DNA of 64,000 bases from Streptomyces sp. KL109B (GCF_030766935.1 NZ_JASERL010000001.1:930001-994000); one strand, 5' to 3'; counted from the stretch's first letter, positions 48,997 through 57,941 are shown. Notes: a model not told the origin generated them from the letters alone. Numbers and translations: made by a program.

Positions 48997-49800
48997 TCAG
49001 CGACCGAGATACTTCGGCTTCTCCTTCGCGATGAAGGCCTGAACCGCGATGGCGTGGTCCTCGGACGCGCCGGCCCGCGCCTGCAACTCGTCCTCCTTGT
49101 CGAGCGCCTCGTCGAGGGAGTGGTCGCCGGAGAAGGCGACGGCCTCCTTGAGCGCGGCGTAGGCGACGGTCGGGCCCTCGGCGAGCGTCCGCGCCAACTT
49201 CCCTGCCTCCTCGGCGAGTTCCGCCGCCGGCACGAGCCGGTTCACGATCCCGAGCTCGTACGCCTCCTGCGCCTTCACGGAGCGCGGGAAGAGCAGCAGG
49301 TCGGTCGCGCGGCCGGGGCCGATCAGGCGCGGCAGCGTCCAGGACACCCCGGAGTCGGCGGTCAGCGCCACGCCCGCGAACGAGGTGTTGAACGAGGAGC
49401 TGTCCGCCGCGATCCGGTAGTCGGCGCACAGCGCGAAACCGAAACCGGCGCCGGCCGCCACGCCGTTCACCGCCGCCACGACCGGCTTCTTCATCTGCGT
49501 CAGGGCCCGCACGATCGGGTTGTAGTGCTCCCGCACCGTGCTCATCGTGCGGCCCTCGCCGGACTCCCGGTCCGCCATCAGCGAGCCGACGTGCTCCTTG
49601 AGGTCCTGCCCCACGCAGAACGCCCGGTCGCCCGCGGCCGTGAGCAGCACCGCCCGCACCGTCTCGTCGGCGGCTGCCGCCTGTACCGCGTCGCGGAGGG
49701 CGACCTTGGCCTCGGTGTTCATCGCGTTCATCGCCTCGGGGCGGTTCAGCGTGATCGTCGCGAGCCCGTCGCTCACCTCGTAGAGCACGGTGTCGGCCAT
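48997..49800 (-). CDS. Enoyl-CoA hydratase/isomerase family protein
   Basis: 267-residue crotonase-fold enzyme acting on acyl-CoA. TINRPEAMNAMN-like start (ITLNRPEAMNAMNTEAKVAL), oxyanion-hole sequences DRAFCVGQDLKEHV and NGVAAGAGFGFALCADYRIA are present. The Gln-Asp after GQ and absence of a second clear Glu leave hydratase versus isomerase open. The first gene on this strand after a 320-bp region. Confidence 0.88.
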   Translation of the reverse strand: MADTVLYEVSDGLATITLNRPEAMNAMNTEAKVALRDAVQAAAADETVRAVLLTAAGDRAFCVGQDLKEHVGSLMADRESGEGRTMSTVREHYNPIVRALTQMKKPVVAAVNGVAAGAGFGFALCADYRIAADSSSFNTSFAGVALTADSGVSWTLPRLIGPGRATDLLLFPRSVKAQEAYELGIVNRLVPAAELAEEAGKLARTLAEGPTVAYAALKEAVAFSGDHSLDEALDKEDELQARAGASEDHAIAVQAFIAKEKPKYLGR

Positions 49801-49877
49801 GGGACTCCTCCTATGCGGTCGCTCAGTCGTCCGTGCTCAGCATGACGGAGATCACGACCCAGGGAACGCCCCCGGCA

Positions 49878-49893
49878 TGTGACCTGCGTCAAA
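49878..49893. promoter_or_regulatory. Possible Crp-like half-palindrome in the 49.8-50.1 kb intergenic region
   Basis: TGTGACCTGCGTCAAA partly fits the TGTGA-N6-TCACA pattern, about 80 bp upstream of the enoyl-CoA hydratase start. Also in this region, GATAAT (50023-50028) preceded by TTGGTC (49998-50003) is a candidate promoter for DUF3117. Both are weak. No gene is evident between 49801 and 50120. Confidence 0.25.
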
Positions 49894-50120
49894 CAAATTC
49901 GTGCCGGGAAGGGTCCGAAGATGGCGCAGTATCGCAGTCCGCTCCCCGAATTGAGTGGTTTTGCTCAAGCGCGTTGCGCAAGCGATGCCGACCGATGTTG
50001 GTCATCGGGTCCCGCGATGCGGGATAATGGCCTGGAAGCAATGTGTTCGATGCCGGTGACGTGTGCCCACCCAGAGGGCCGTCGGCTGACGATGAGCTGG
50101 TTTCAGGAAGGGGAACGAGC

Positions 50121-50288
50121 ATGGCGGCCATGAAGCCGCGAACGGGTGACGGCCCGCTCGAGGTGACCAAGGAGGGGCGGGGCATCGTCATGCGCGTTCC
50201 GCTCGAAGGCGGCGGTCGGCTCGTGGTCGAGCTGACGCCGGACGAGGCGTCTGCCCTCGGCGACGAACTGAAGAAGGTAGTGGGCTGA
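50121..50288 (+). CDS. DUF3117 family small protein
   Basis: 55 residues, MAAMKPRTGDGPLEVTKEGR followed by a short beta-rich stretch and DEASALGDELKKVV. Almost invariant across actinobacteria (Rv1211-like); function unknown. AGGAAGGGGAACGAGC before ATG 50121 provides the ribosome site; the frame from 50043 is not needed. Confidence 0.9.
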   Translation: MAAMKPRTGDGPLEVTKEGRGIVMRVPLEGGGRLVVELTPDEASALGDELKKVVG

Positions 50289-50331
50289 CACCTTCCGCTT
50301 CCGCGCTCGCGCGGAAGCGACCATACCTTTT

Positions 50332-50368
50332 CGACTGCCTCGGCACACATCCGGTGCCGGGGCAGTCG
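50332..50368. terminator. Terminator after the DUF3117 gene
   Basis: Fifteen-pair stem (50332-50346 and 50354-50368, one wobble) with a 7-base loop; a smaller hairpin CTTCCGCGC/GCGCGGAAG precedes it at about 50298-50317. Confidence 0.8.
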
Positions 50369-50452
50369 TGTGCGTAAGGCCAGGTCGGGGGCGCGCCGGG
50401 GCGATCGGGCGGGGTCTCGGCGCTCGACGGAGCTTTGGCGGAGCGGGTGGAT

Positions 50453-51085
50453 TCAGCGCTTGACGGCGCAGAGCAGTCCGTCGCCGACCGGCAGCACCGA
50501 CGCCACCAGCTCCGGGCTCTCCCGCACCGCCCGCAGCAACTCGCGCAGCCGCACCACTTCCACCGGCTGCGGCCCCGAGTCGACGGTCCGCCCCTCGGCG
50601 AGTACTCCCTGGAAGACGACCAGGCCACCGGGCCGGAGCAGGCGCAACGATTCAGCGAGGTAGTCGAGGCACTCCATGTGATCGCCGTCACAGAACACGA
50701 GGTCGTAGCCGCTGTCCGCGAGCCGGGGCAGCACTTCCAGGGCGCGCCCCGGAATGAACCGGGCGCGGTTGCTGGCGAAGCCGGCCGCGCGGAACGCCTG
50801 GCGCGCGAACTGCTGCCGCTCCGGCTCCGGGTCGACCGTGGTGAGGACGCCGTCGGGCCGCATCCCGTGCAGCAGATGGATTCCGGACACGCCCGTGCCC
50901 GTACCGATCTCGGCGACGGCCTTCGCCCCTACCGTGGCAGCGAGCATCCCCAGCGTCGCGCCCGCGCCGGGGGACACCGGGTACAGCCCTGCCTCGCGGG
51001 CCCGGTCACGAGCCCAGCGAGTCGCGTCGTCCTCGGCGACAAAGGCGTCGGCGAACGCCCAACTCGTCTGCCGGTTGCCGGTAAT
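50453..51085 (-). CDS. O-methyltransferase (class I, OMT_3 family)
   Basis: SAM-dependent methyltransferase. [19 protein letters not shown] is the SAM-binding loop, [16 protein letters not shown] the acidic loop and [20 protein letters not shown] the metal/catalytic region. The conserved N-terminal [20 protein letters not shown] lies upstream of the first GTG (50977) in an open frame with no ATG, GTG or TTG nearby; GGGAG sits 6 bases before ATT 51085, which I take as the start (210 residues). Homologues have this segment, so a start at 50977 would delete the first helices. Divergent to sigE, as in mycobacteria. Confidence 0.8.
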   Translation of the reverse strand: MTGNRQTSWAFADAFVAEDDATRWARDRAREAGLYPVSPGAGATLGMLAATVGAKAVAEIGTGTGVSGIHLLHGMRPDGVLTTVDPEPERQQFARQAFRAAGFASNRARFIPGRALEVLPRLADSGYDLVFCDGDHMECLDYLAESLRLLRPGGLVVFQGVLAEGRTVDSGPQPVEVVRLRELLRAVRESPELVASVLPVGDGLLCAVKR

Positions 51086-51307
51086 GGCCCTCTCCCGTCC
51101 CCGTGGATGCCTGCGCGTGACTTTATCCGTTGGTGGCGGGAACTCGCAGATGGGACCGCACGTTTGAAGAGGCGGGGGAAAAGCGCAGGCTGGACACGGG
51201 GAGCAGCGGGGGTGAACGGGATGACGGCAGCGGTAGCGGCGCCGGTCCGGAGCCGACCGGCAAATCTGAGTAAAAACGCTTATCCGGAGCTAACGGGCGA
51301 GGTGGTT

Positions 51308-52084
51308 ATGGTAGGTGCTCCACTGGACACCACCAGAGCCGACAGGGGAGGTGCGGCTGCGCCTGTGGATCGGGGAGGAGTGCTTCGGCGTCTTCTCAGG
51401 TCGGCGGGTGAGCCGAAATCCGTGACCAACACCGCTGACCGAATCCGCACCACTGACTCCGCGCAGACCGCGACCTTTGCCGCCGATGCGGAATCACAGG
51501 CGTGGACTCCCCCCAGCTGGGAGGAGATCGTCAGCACGCACAGTGGCCGCGTCTACCGCCTCGCGTACCGCCTGACCGGAAACCAGCACGACGCCGAGGA
51601 CCTCACGCAGGAAGTCTTCGTCCGCGTCTTCCGTTCGCTGTCGACGTACACGCCCGGCACCTTCGAGGGCTGGCTGCACCGCATCACCACGAACCTGTTC
51701 CTCGACATGGTCCGCCGCAAGCAGCGCATCCGCTTCGACGCGCTCGGGGACGACGCCGCCGAGCGGCTGCCCAGCAGAGAACCCTCGCCGCAGCAGGTCT
51801 TCAACGACGCGCACTTCGACGCCGACGTGCAGCAGGCGCTCGACACCCTCGCGCCCGAGTTCCGCGCCGCCGTCGTCCTGTGCGACATCGAGGGACTCTC
51901 GTACGAGGAGATCGCCGCGACCCTGGGCGTGAAGCTGGGCACGGTCCGCAGCCGTATCCACCGAGGCCGCTCGCAGCTGCGCAAGGCGCTGCAGCACCGC
52001 TCGCCCGAGGCCCGCAAGGAGCGCCGCACGCTCGCGACCACAGGGGCGTTCCCTGTCCTCGGAGGAGGGGGCGCGACCGCGTGA
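51308..52084 (+). CDS. sigE: ECF RNA polymerase sigma factor SigE
   Basis: Extracytoplasmic-function sigma factor (SigE of the M. tuberculosis type), directing transcription under envelope stress. Region 2: [20 protein letters not shown] and [20 protein letters not shown]; region 4: [20 protein letters not shown] followed by [18 protein letters not shown]. 258 residues from ATG 51308, which has GAGGTGG upstream; starts at GTG 51380 or 51421 are possible, the N-terminal 40 residues being disordered. Overlaps the next gene by 4 bases. Confidence 0.92.
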   Translation: MVGAPLDTTRADRGGAAAPVDRGGVLRRLLRSAGEPKSVTNTADRIRTTDSAQTATFAADAESQAWTPPSWEEIVSTHSGRVYRLAYRLTGNQHDAEDLTQEVFVRVFRSLSTYTPGTFEGWLHRITTNLFLDMVRRKQRIRFDALGDDAAERLPSREPSPQQVFNDAHFDADVQQALDTLAPEFRAAVVLCDIEGLSYEEIAATLGVKLGTVRSRIHRGRSQLRKALQHRSPEARKERRTLATTGAFPVLGGGGATA

Positions 52085-53070
52085 GTGGATCACGTCTCAA
52101 TCCTGCCGAACGCCAACAGACCGCGGCCGACGAACACCTGGGGGACAGGCTGGCCGCCCTGGTCGACGGCGAGTTGGACCACGACGCCCGGGAGCGCGTG
52201 CTCGCGCACCTGGCGACCTGTGCCAAATGCAAGGCCGAGGCCGACGCCCAGCGCCGCCTCAAGAGCGTCTTCGCGCAGGCGGCCCCGCCGCCGCCCTCCG
52301 AGAGCTTTCTCGCCCGCCTCCAGGGGCTGCCCGCGGGAGGTGACTCCGACGGTGGCTCCACACCGTTCGGGGGAGGCGGCTTCGGTGGCGGACGGCCCCT
52401 CGGCGGCGTCCGGGGCTTCGGGCAGGGCGTCTTCGACGTAGACGCCGAACCCTTCGGCTACGCACCGTCCGGCGCGCACACCGCCGTCCTGCCAAGCGAC
52501 CAGCGCGGCTTCCGCATCCACGAAGTGGGCCGCCCGGACCGGCACGAGAGCGACCGGGCCTCGCGGTCCCGCCGCTTCGCGTTCGCCGCGGCCGGTGCGG
52601 TGTCGCTCGCCGCCATCGCGCTCGGCGGGGTCACGACCGCCGCGCCGATCGACAGTTCCGACGCGCGTGGTGGCGGCTCCGGCAGCAATGTCACGCCGCT
52701 GCGCAGCCAGCCCTCCGGGGCCGCGGCCGCCTCCGACACGCAGCGCCGCAGGTCCACCGCCTCGCTGCTCGGCCAGCGCGGGGGAGCCCTCGCGGCGCCC
52801 GTCTCGCCGACCGAGGCGGGGGCGCCGCTGCTGCCGGGTGGCGGGCACGCGGAGAGCGTCGACTACCCGTTCGCTACGCCGATGCTGGCACAGGCGGCGC
52901 GCATGTCGCCTCTCATACGCCCCGCCGCCTCCGCCGTCCCGGCCGCCGCCGTCTCGGTCGCACCGCGGCCGTCCGTCGCGCCCGCCGCCGAGGCGTCCTC
53001 CGGACCCGGGCTCGCCGCGGCCTCGGCGCCCTCGCCGACCGCGTCCTCGCGGCCTTCGTCCGTGCGCTGA
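52081..53070 (+). CDS. Zinc-finger anti-sigma factor for SigE
   Basis: 329 residues. The ZAS motif H43-x3-C47-x2-C50 (HLATCAKC) is typical of anti-sigma factors that bind ECF sigmas. A single membrane helix lies at about 183-203 ([20 protein letters not shown]), so the sigma-binding part is inside and the Ala/Pro/Ser-rich C-terminal 120 residues outside. GTG 52081 overlaps the sigE stop (GTGA). Corresponds by position to RseA of mycobacteria, but is longer. Confidence 0.85.
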   Translation: MSGSRLNPAERQQTAADEHLGDRLAALVDGELDHDARERVLAHLATCAKCKAEADAQRRLKSVFAQAAPPPPSESFLARLQGLPAGGDSDGGSTPFGGGGFGGGRPLGGVRGFGQGVFDVDAEPFGYAPSGAHTAVLPSDQRGFRIHEVGRPDRHESDRASRSRRFAFAAAGAVSLAAIALGGVTTAAPIDSSDARGGGSGSNVTPLRSQPSGAAAASDTQRRRSTASLLGQRGGALAAPVSPTEAGAPLLPGGGHAESVDYPFATPMLAQAARMSPLIRPAASAVPAAAVSVAPRPSVAPAAEASSGPGLAAASAPSPTASSRPSSVR

Positions 53071-53201
53071 CACACACTGCGCCCGCGCCGTCGAACCTGG
53101 TTGAATCCGGGTGAGGCGGTGCGGCGGGTGTGGATCCGGTTCGCGCGCGTGGGAGTCGGCGGTGTGGTGCCGCGGGCCGGGCTTGGGGAGAGCGGCGGGA
53201 C

Positions 53202-54557
53202 ATGGACGAGGTGAATCCCACGGGGGGCTCCGCCGGGGGTGGGGTGTCGGAGCGGTCGACCGTCCCCACGCCACGGGGCTCCGCCCCGGACCCCGCTGCT
53301 CAATCGCCGCAGGGGCTTGATCAACCGGACCTTGATCGACCGGACCTTGATCGACCGGACTTCGATCAACCGGACCCCGCTGCTCAGGCGTCGCACGGAC
53401 TTGAACCGCTCGACCGTCAACCCGGTCGTGGAGCGACCCGGAAGCGTGGGCTTGTGGTTGGGGCTGTGGTCATCGCGCTTGCCGCCGGAGGCATCGGTGG
53501 GGGGCTCGGGGCGTGGCTGGAGCGGGATGGGGTCGGGGCCCGGATCGAACTGCCGCAGGCCGGCGTCGAGTCCAAGCATCGCGAGCCGGGGAGCGTGGCC
53601 GGGATCGCGGCCAGCACCGTGCCCGGCGTCGTCACGATCCACACCGAGGGGTCCTCGGAGGAGGGCACCGGCACCGGCTTCGTACTCGACGGGCGCGGGC
53701 ACATCCTCACGAACAACCACGTCGTCTCCCCGGCGGACTCCGACGGCTCGGCGGACGGTGAGATATCGGTCACTTTCGCCAGCGGCCAGAGCGTCAACGC
53801 CAAGCTGGTCGGGCGCGACAGCGGTTACGACCTCGCCGTCATCGAGGTCGACGGCGTCCGCGGCCTGCGCCCCCTGCCCCTCGGCAACTCCGAGAACGTA
53901 CAGGTCGGCGACCCCGTCGTAGCCGTCGGCGCCCCCTACGACCTGGCGAACACGGTCACCTCCGGCATCATCAGCGCCAAGCAGCGCCCCATCACGGCGG
54001 GCGGCGAGAAGGGCGACGGCAGCGACGTCAGCTATGTCGACGCGCTGCAGACCGACGCACCCATCAACCCCGGCAACTCCGGCGGCCCCCTGGTCGACTC
54101 CAAGGCGCGCGTCATCGGCATCAACAGCGCGATCCGGTCCGCGAAAGGCGCGGGCTCGGAGCTGACCGAGGGGCAGTCCGGCTCCATCGGCCTCGGCTTC
54201 GCCATCCCCGTCAACCAGGCGAAACGCGTCGCGGAGCAGCTGATCAACAACGGCCGGGCGACGCATCCGGTGATCGGCGTCACGCTCGACATGGACTACT
54301 CCGGCGACGGCGCCCGCGTCGGCACGAAGGGCAACGGCGGCGGCCCCGCCGTCAGCCCGGGCGGCCCGGGCGCCAAGGCGGGGATCGGACCCGGCGACGT
54401 AATCACCGAGGTCGACGGCGTCCGCGTGCACTCCGGCGAGGAGCTGATCGTCAAGATCCGCACCCATCAGCCCCAGGACGAACTGGTCCTTACGCTCGAA
54501 CGGGGCGGAGAGCAGCGGAAGGTGTCACTGGTGCTCGGTTCGGCCGGTGGCGACTGA
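53202..54557 (+). CDS. Membrane-anchored HtrA-like serine protease with PDZ domain
   Basis: 451 residues. Cytoplasmic low-complexity N-terminus (1-80), membrane helix about 84-107 (GLVVGAVVIALAAGGIGGGL), trypsin-like domain with catalytic H173 (NNHVV), D210 (YDLAVI) and S293 (GNSGGP), and C-terminal PDZ domain (about 355-445; GIGPGDVITEVDGVRVHSGE). Probably degrades misfolded proteins at the envelope as part of the SigE regulon. The N-terminus carries two copies (one degenerate) of the 47-bp dispersed repeat with a 15-bp minisatellite between them, giving RGSAPDPAAQSPQGLDQPD and so on. ATG 53202; upstream 24 codons unlikely. Confidence 0.9.
   Translation: MDEVNPTGGSAGGGVSERSTVPTPRGSAPDPAAQSPQGLDQPDLDRPDLDRPDFDQPDPAAQASHGLEPLDRQPGRGATRKRGLVVGAVVIALAAGGIGGGLGAWLERDGVGARIELPQAGVESKHREPGSVAGIAASTVPGVVTIHTEGSSEEGTGTGFVLDGRGHILTNNHVVSPADSDGSADGEISVTFASGQSVNAKLVGRDSGYDLAVIEVDGVRGLRPLPLGNSENVQVGDPVVAVGAPYDLANTVTSGIISAKQRPITAGGEKGDGSDVSYVDALQTDAPINPGNSGGPLVDSKARVIGINSAIRSAKGAGSELTEGQSGSIGLGFAIPVNQAKRVAEQLINNGRATHPVIGVTLDMDYSGDGARVGTKGNGGGPAVSPGGPGAKAGIGPGDVITEVDGVRVHSGEELIVKIRTHQPQDELVLTLERGGEQRKVSLVLGSAGGD
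53274..53320 (+). repeat. 47-bp dispersed repeat inside the htrA-like gene
   Basis: Begins CGGGGCTCCGCCCCGG, ends GCCGCAGGGGCTTGA; one base differs from the 36089 copy. In frame it gives RGSAPDPAAQSPQGLD (residues 25-40). A degenerate partial second copy lies at about 53370-53405. Confidence 0.95.
53317..53376 (+). repeat. 15-bp minisatellite, 4 copies, in the htrA-like gene
   Basis: Units TTGATCAACCGGACC (53317), TTGATCGACCGGACC (53332), TTGATCGACCGGACT (53347) and TCGATCAACCGGACC (53362). Each adds five residues (L/F-D-Q/R-P-D). The first unit starts within the end of the 47-bp repeat. Confidence 0.93.
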
Positions 54558-54712
54558 GCGGGAGACGGGAACGACGGGAACCTGGACGTACCCCGGTGGC
54601 TACCGGACGGACAGGTGGGCCGGGTACCGTGGAGCGGGTCCGCTGCCGGACCCTGCCGAAGACCTGCTGCTGATTGACCGACCGCGGGCCGAGGACACGC
54701 TAGGAGAGCAAG

Positions 54713-55192
54713 GTGTTCAACGACATTGGCCCACTGGAGGTCGTGACGCTCGTCGTGCTGGCCGTGCTCGTGTTCGGCCCCGACAAGCTCCCGAAGGTCA
54801 TCCAGGACGTCTCGCGCACCATCCGTAAGATCCGGCAGTTCTCGGACAGCGCGAAGCAGGACATCCGCGATGAACTCGGCCCCGAGTTCAAGGACTTCGA
54901 GTTCGAGGACCTGAACCCCAAGACGTTCATCCGCAAGCAGCTGGACAGCGACGAGCTGGGGCTCAAGGAGATCCGCAACGGCTTCGACCTGAAGAAGGAG
55001 ATGGCCGAGGTCTCCGAGGCGGCGCACACCGTCGGTGACCTGGAGGAATCCGGCTCGTCCTCCGGCTCTTCCGGCGCCCGCGTGGACATGAGCAAGAGCG
55101 CGGAGCCCGCGGAGCCCGCGAAGGTCGACATGCGGAAGTCCGAGAAGCCGGCCGCCGTCGAGCCGCCGCCCTTCGACGTCGACGCGACCTGA
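54713..55192 (+). CDS. tatB: Sec-independent translocase component TatB
   Basis: 159 residues: N-terminal membrane helix with MFNDIGPLEVVTLVVLAVLV and FGPDKLPKV, the TatB signature, followed by an amphipathic helix and a charged, Ser-rich cytoplasmic tail. Part of the twin-arginine export machinery recognising folded precursors. GTG 54713 preceded by AGGAGAG. In mycobacteria tatB also follows htrA. Confidence 0.93.
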   Translation: MFNDIGPLEVVTLVVLAVLVFGPDKLPKVIQDVSRTIRKIRQFSDSAKQDIRDELGPEFKDFEFEDLNPKTFIRKQLDSDELGLKEIRNGFDLKKEMAEVSEAAHTVGDLEESGSSSGSSGARVDMSKSAEPAEPAKVDMRKSEKPAAVEPPPFDVDAT

Positions 55193-55420
55193 ACCGACGC
55201 GACTTGCGTCGATGCGACTGAATCGATGCGCCCGAACCGGCGCGTACGCGGGCGAACATGACCCGAATCGCTCCGAACGCGACCTGAACCACACCTGACG
55301 AAACCGGGCCTCCTGGACCCGGTGTGGCATCCTGCCTTGTTGTTGCGCGGACCGGACGTGAGAACGCCCGAGGGGGGCGGGCCGCTCCGGTCCGAACTGA
55401 GCGAGGAGGCGGCCGGGTAC

Positions 55421-56086
55421 ATGGAGACGACGAGTCGGGTGGGCGCGCAGGCGCCGGCCACCGAGGGGGCCGGCGAGGCTTCCGCGGCCCGGCGCACGGT
55501 CGACGGCTACCTGCTGGCGCCCTTCCCGTGGTACGGCCTCGACGAGGCCTTCACGGGACCGCGTTGGCTGATGCAGGTCGGCACCACGGCGGACGAGTCC
55601 GTCGAGCACGGTTCGATCGGGCACGGTGACGAGCCCTCCGTACGCAGCGAGCTCACGGAGGACACCGAGCGGTTCGCGGTCGTCGTGACCGTCGCCGCCA
55701 ATCCGGTACGGCGCACCGCCGACGGCACCGGCGTCCTGGAGGCCACATCCGTCTCCTCGGCGGCCTGGCTCGCCGGCGTAGGACTGCTCTCGTACACCTG
55801 GCCCGTGCAGATGGACCACACGCTGCGCGACGACTGGCTGGAGCAGCAGACCGAGACGGCGTGGGTGCTCGCCGACGACCTCGACTCCGAGGACTGGGCG
55901 ACGCTGACGCTGCCGGTGGACGGGGTGCCGACCCCGTTCCACTACCGGGAGTCCGAGTACGGCTGGGTGCTCGCCGGCTCCACGCAGGCCGGGGTGCACC
56001 TGGGCGCGTACGGGCGCGGCATGAGCGCGTACGGGCTCGGATTCTCCGTCGTGAAGGACATCGCGGCGCTGGAAGCGGACGCGTAA
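55421..56086 (+). CDS. Conserved protein of unknown function upstream of mrp
   Basis: 221 residues from ATG 55421 (GAGGAGG 12 bases upstream; a GTG at 55358 would be longer). Soluble, acidic, no membrane segment. Sequences such as YLLAPFPWYGLDEAFTGPRW and YGWVLAGSTQAGVHLGAYGR suggest an alpha/beta fold but match no family I recognise. Lies after tatB and convergent to mrp. The region 55193-55420 shows no gene. Confidence 0.75.
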   Translation: METTSRVGAQAPATEGAGEASAARRTVDGYLLAPFPWYGLDEAFTGPRWLMQVGTTADESVEHGSIGHGDEPSVRSELTEDTERFAVVVTVAANPVRRTADGTGVLEATSVSSAAWLAGVGLLSYTWPVQMDHTLRDDWLEQQTETAWVLADDLDSEDWATLTLPVDGVPTPFHYRESEYGWVLAGSTQAGVHLGAYGRGMSAYGLGFSVVKDIAALEADA

Positions 56087-56091
56087 CGAAG

Positions 56092-56126
56092 AACGGTGGG
56101 CCGCCCGAGGAGGGCGGCCCACCGTT
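56092..56126. terminator. Bidirectional terminator between the unknown gene and mrp
   Basis: Perfect 15-pair stem (AACGGTGGGCCGCCC at 56092-56106, complement 56112-56126) with GAGGA loop. Confidence 0.85.
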
Positions 56127-56145
56127 GTGCGTGCTCGGAGCGCGC

Positions 56146-57279
56146 TCAGAATTTGTTGCGCGGCGTGATCCCCAGCGACATGCCCGACAGGCCCCGCTGG
56201 CGCCCGCCGAGCTTCTCCGCGATGTCGCGCAGCGCCGAGCCCGCGGCGGAGTCCGGGTCGGTCAGGACGACCGGCTTGCCCTCGTCGCCGCCCTCGCGCA
56301 GGCGTACGTCGATGGGGATGGAGCCGAGCACCGGGACCTCCGCACCCGTGGTCCTCGTGAGGCCCTCGGCGACCAGCTTGCCGCCGCCCGTGCCGAACAC
56401 GTCGACCATCTCGCCGCAGTGCGGGCACGGCAGCCCGGACATGTTCTCGACGACGCCGACGATCTTCTGGTGGGTCTGCACGGCGATCGAACCGGCCCGC
56501 TCGGCGACCTCGGCGGCGGCCTGCTGCGGCGTCGTGACGACCAGGATCTCCGCGTTCGGGACCAGTTGGGCGATGGAGATGGCGATGTCGCCTGTGCCGG
56601 GCGGCAGGTCCAGGAGCAGCACGTCCAGGTCGCCCCAGAACACGTCCGCGAGGAACTGCTGGAGCGCGCGGTGCAGCATCGGGCCGCGCCACACGACCGG
56701 CGCGTTGCCCGGCGTGAACATGCCGATCGAGATGACCTTCACGCCGTTCGCCGACGGCGGCATGATCATGTCCTCGACCTGGGTCGGCTTGCCGTCGGCG
56801 CCGAGCATGCGCGGGACGCTGTGACCGTAGATGTCCGCGTCGACGACGCCGACCTTCAGGCCGTCCGCCGCCATCGCGGCCGCCAGGTTCACCGTCACCG
56901 AGGACTTGCCGACGCCGCCCTTGCCGGAGGCCACCGCGTACACGCGGGTCAGCGAGCCGGGCTTGGCGAACGGGACCTCGCGCTCGGCGGTGCCGCCGCG
57001 CAGCGCGGTCGCCAGCTCCTTGCGCTGCTCGTCGCTCATCACGTCGAGGGTGACGTCGACCCGGGTCACGCCCTCGACGGCGGCGACGGCGTCCCGCACG
57101 TTGTTCTCGATCGTGGACCGCATCGGGCAGCCGGACACGGTCAGATACACGGTGACCGCGACGACTCCGTCCGCACCGATGTCCACCGATTTGACCATCC
57201 CCAATTCGGTGATGGGACGGTGGATCTCGGGGTCGTTCACTGTCGCGAGTGCCTCGCGCACCGCGTCTTCCGTAGCCAT
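56146..57279 (-). CDS. mrp: Mrp/ApbC-type iron-sulfur carrier P-loop ATPase
   Basis: 377-residue ATPase that holds and transfers Fe-S clusters. N-terminal MIP18/DUF59 domain (residues 1-90), then the deviant Walker A ASGKGGVGKSSVTVNLAAAM, switch VVDADIYGHSVPRMLG, LLLDLPPGTGDIAISIAQLV and the cluster-binding CPHC in MSGLPCPHCGEMVDVFG. Acts in the cytosol. Convergent to the preceding gene; the DUF1003 and MgtE-N genes follow upstream on the same strand. Confidence 0.92.
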   Translation of the reverse strand: MATEDAVREALATVNDPEIHRPITELGMVKSVDIGADGVVAVTVYLTVSGCPMRSTIENNVRDAVAAVEGVTRVDVTLDVMSDEQRKELATALRGGTAEREVPFAKPGSLTRVYAVASGKGGVGKSSVTVNLAAAMAADGLKVGVVDADIYGHSVPRMLGADGKPTQVEDMIMPPSANGVKVISIGMFTPGNAPVVWRGPMLHRALQQFLADVFWGDLDVLLLDLPPGTGDIAISIAQLVPNAEILVVTTPQQAAAEVAERAGSIAVQTHQKIVGVVENMSGLPCPHCGEMVDVFGTGGGKLVAEGLTRTTGAEVPVLGSIPIDVRLREGGDEGKPVVLTDPDSAAGSALRDIAEKLGGRQRGLSGMSLGITPRNKF

Positions 57280-57323
57280 GCACCCGAGTCTACGGCGGGG
57301 TAACCCGCACCCGGAAAGCCCTG

Positions 57324-57941
57324 TCAGCGGTCGTCTACGTCACGTCCCCGCTCGCGCTCCGCGGGGAATACGGAGCCGTGCGCGCCGGAGTGCCGCTGCT
57401 CCTCCAACTCCTTGAGAAGGTCCTGCAGCTCGGAGCGGATCCAGTCGCGCGTCGCGACCTCGCCGAGCCCGATCCGCAGGGCCGCCACCTCGCGGCTCAG
57501 ATACTCGGTGTCGGCGATGGAACGCTCGTTCTGCTTGCGGTCCTGTTCGAGATTGACCCGGTCCCGGTCGTCCTGCCGGTTCTGCGCGAGCAGGATCAGC
57601 GGGGCGGCGTACGAGGCCTGGAGCGACAGCATCAGCGTCAGGAAGATGAACGGGTACTCGTCGAAGCGCAGCTCGGCCGGCGCGAGGATGTTCCACAGCA
57701 CCCACACGATGATGATCACCGTCATCCAGACGATGAACCGGCCCGTCCCCAGGAAGCGCGCGATCCGCTCGGAGAGCCGGCCGAAGGCCTCCGGATCGTA
57801 ATCGGGCAGCAGTTTGCGGCGGGGGGCGCGCGGCTGGTCGAGCCGGATGCGCGGCCGCCGCGGAGCCTCACGATCCCGCTCCCGCTCCCGCTCCCGGTCG
57901 CGGTCGCGGTCGCGGTCGCGTTCTCGTTCCTCAGTCGGCAC
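57324..57941 (-). CDS. DUF1003 membrane protein with charged N-terminal repeat
   Basis: 205 residues. Two membrane helices, WMTVIIIVWVLWNIL and FIFLTLMLSLQASYAAPLIL, with the DUF1003 ending AQNRQDDRDRVNLEQDRKQN. The first 30 residues are a tract of alternating Arg with Asp or Glu (EERERDRDRDRDRERERERD), encoded by a 6-bp microsatellite. Start overlaps the MgtE-like gene's end by 11 bases. Function unknown; in actinobacteria commonly next to mgtE-like genes. Confidence 0.85.
   Translation of the reverse strand: MPTEERERDRDRDRDRERERERDREAPRRPRIRLDQPRAPRRKLLPDYDPEAFGRLSERIARFLGTGRFIVWMTVIIIVWVLWNILAPAELRFDEYPFIFLTLMLSLQASYAAPLILLAQNRQDDRDRVNLEQDRKQNERSIADTEYLSREVAALRIGLGEVATRDWIRSELQDLLKELEEQRHSGAHGSVFPAERERGRDVDDR
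57880..57929 (-). repeat. 6-bp microsatellite encoding an R-D/R-E tract in the DUF1003 gene
   Basis: On the + strand: CTCCCG units then CGGTCG/CGGTCGCGG-type units, giving RE and RD dipeptides on the minus strand. Confidence 0.85.
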
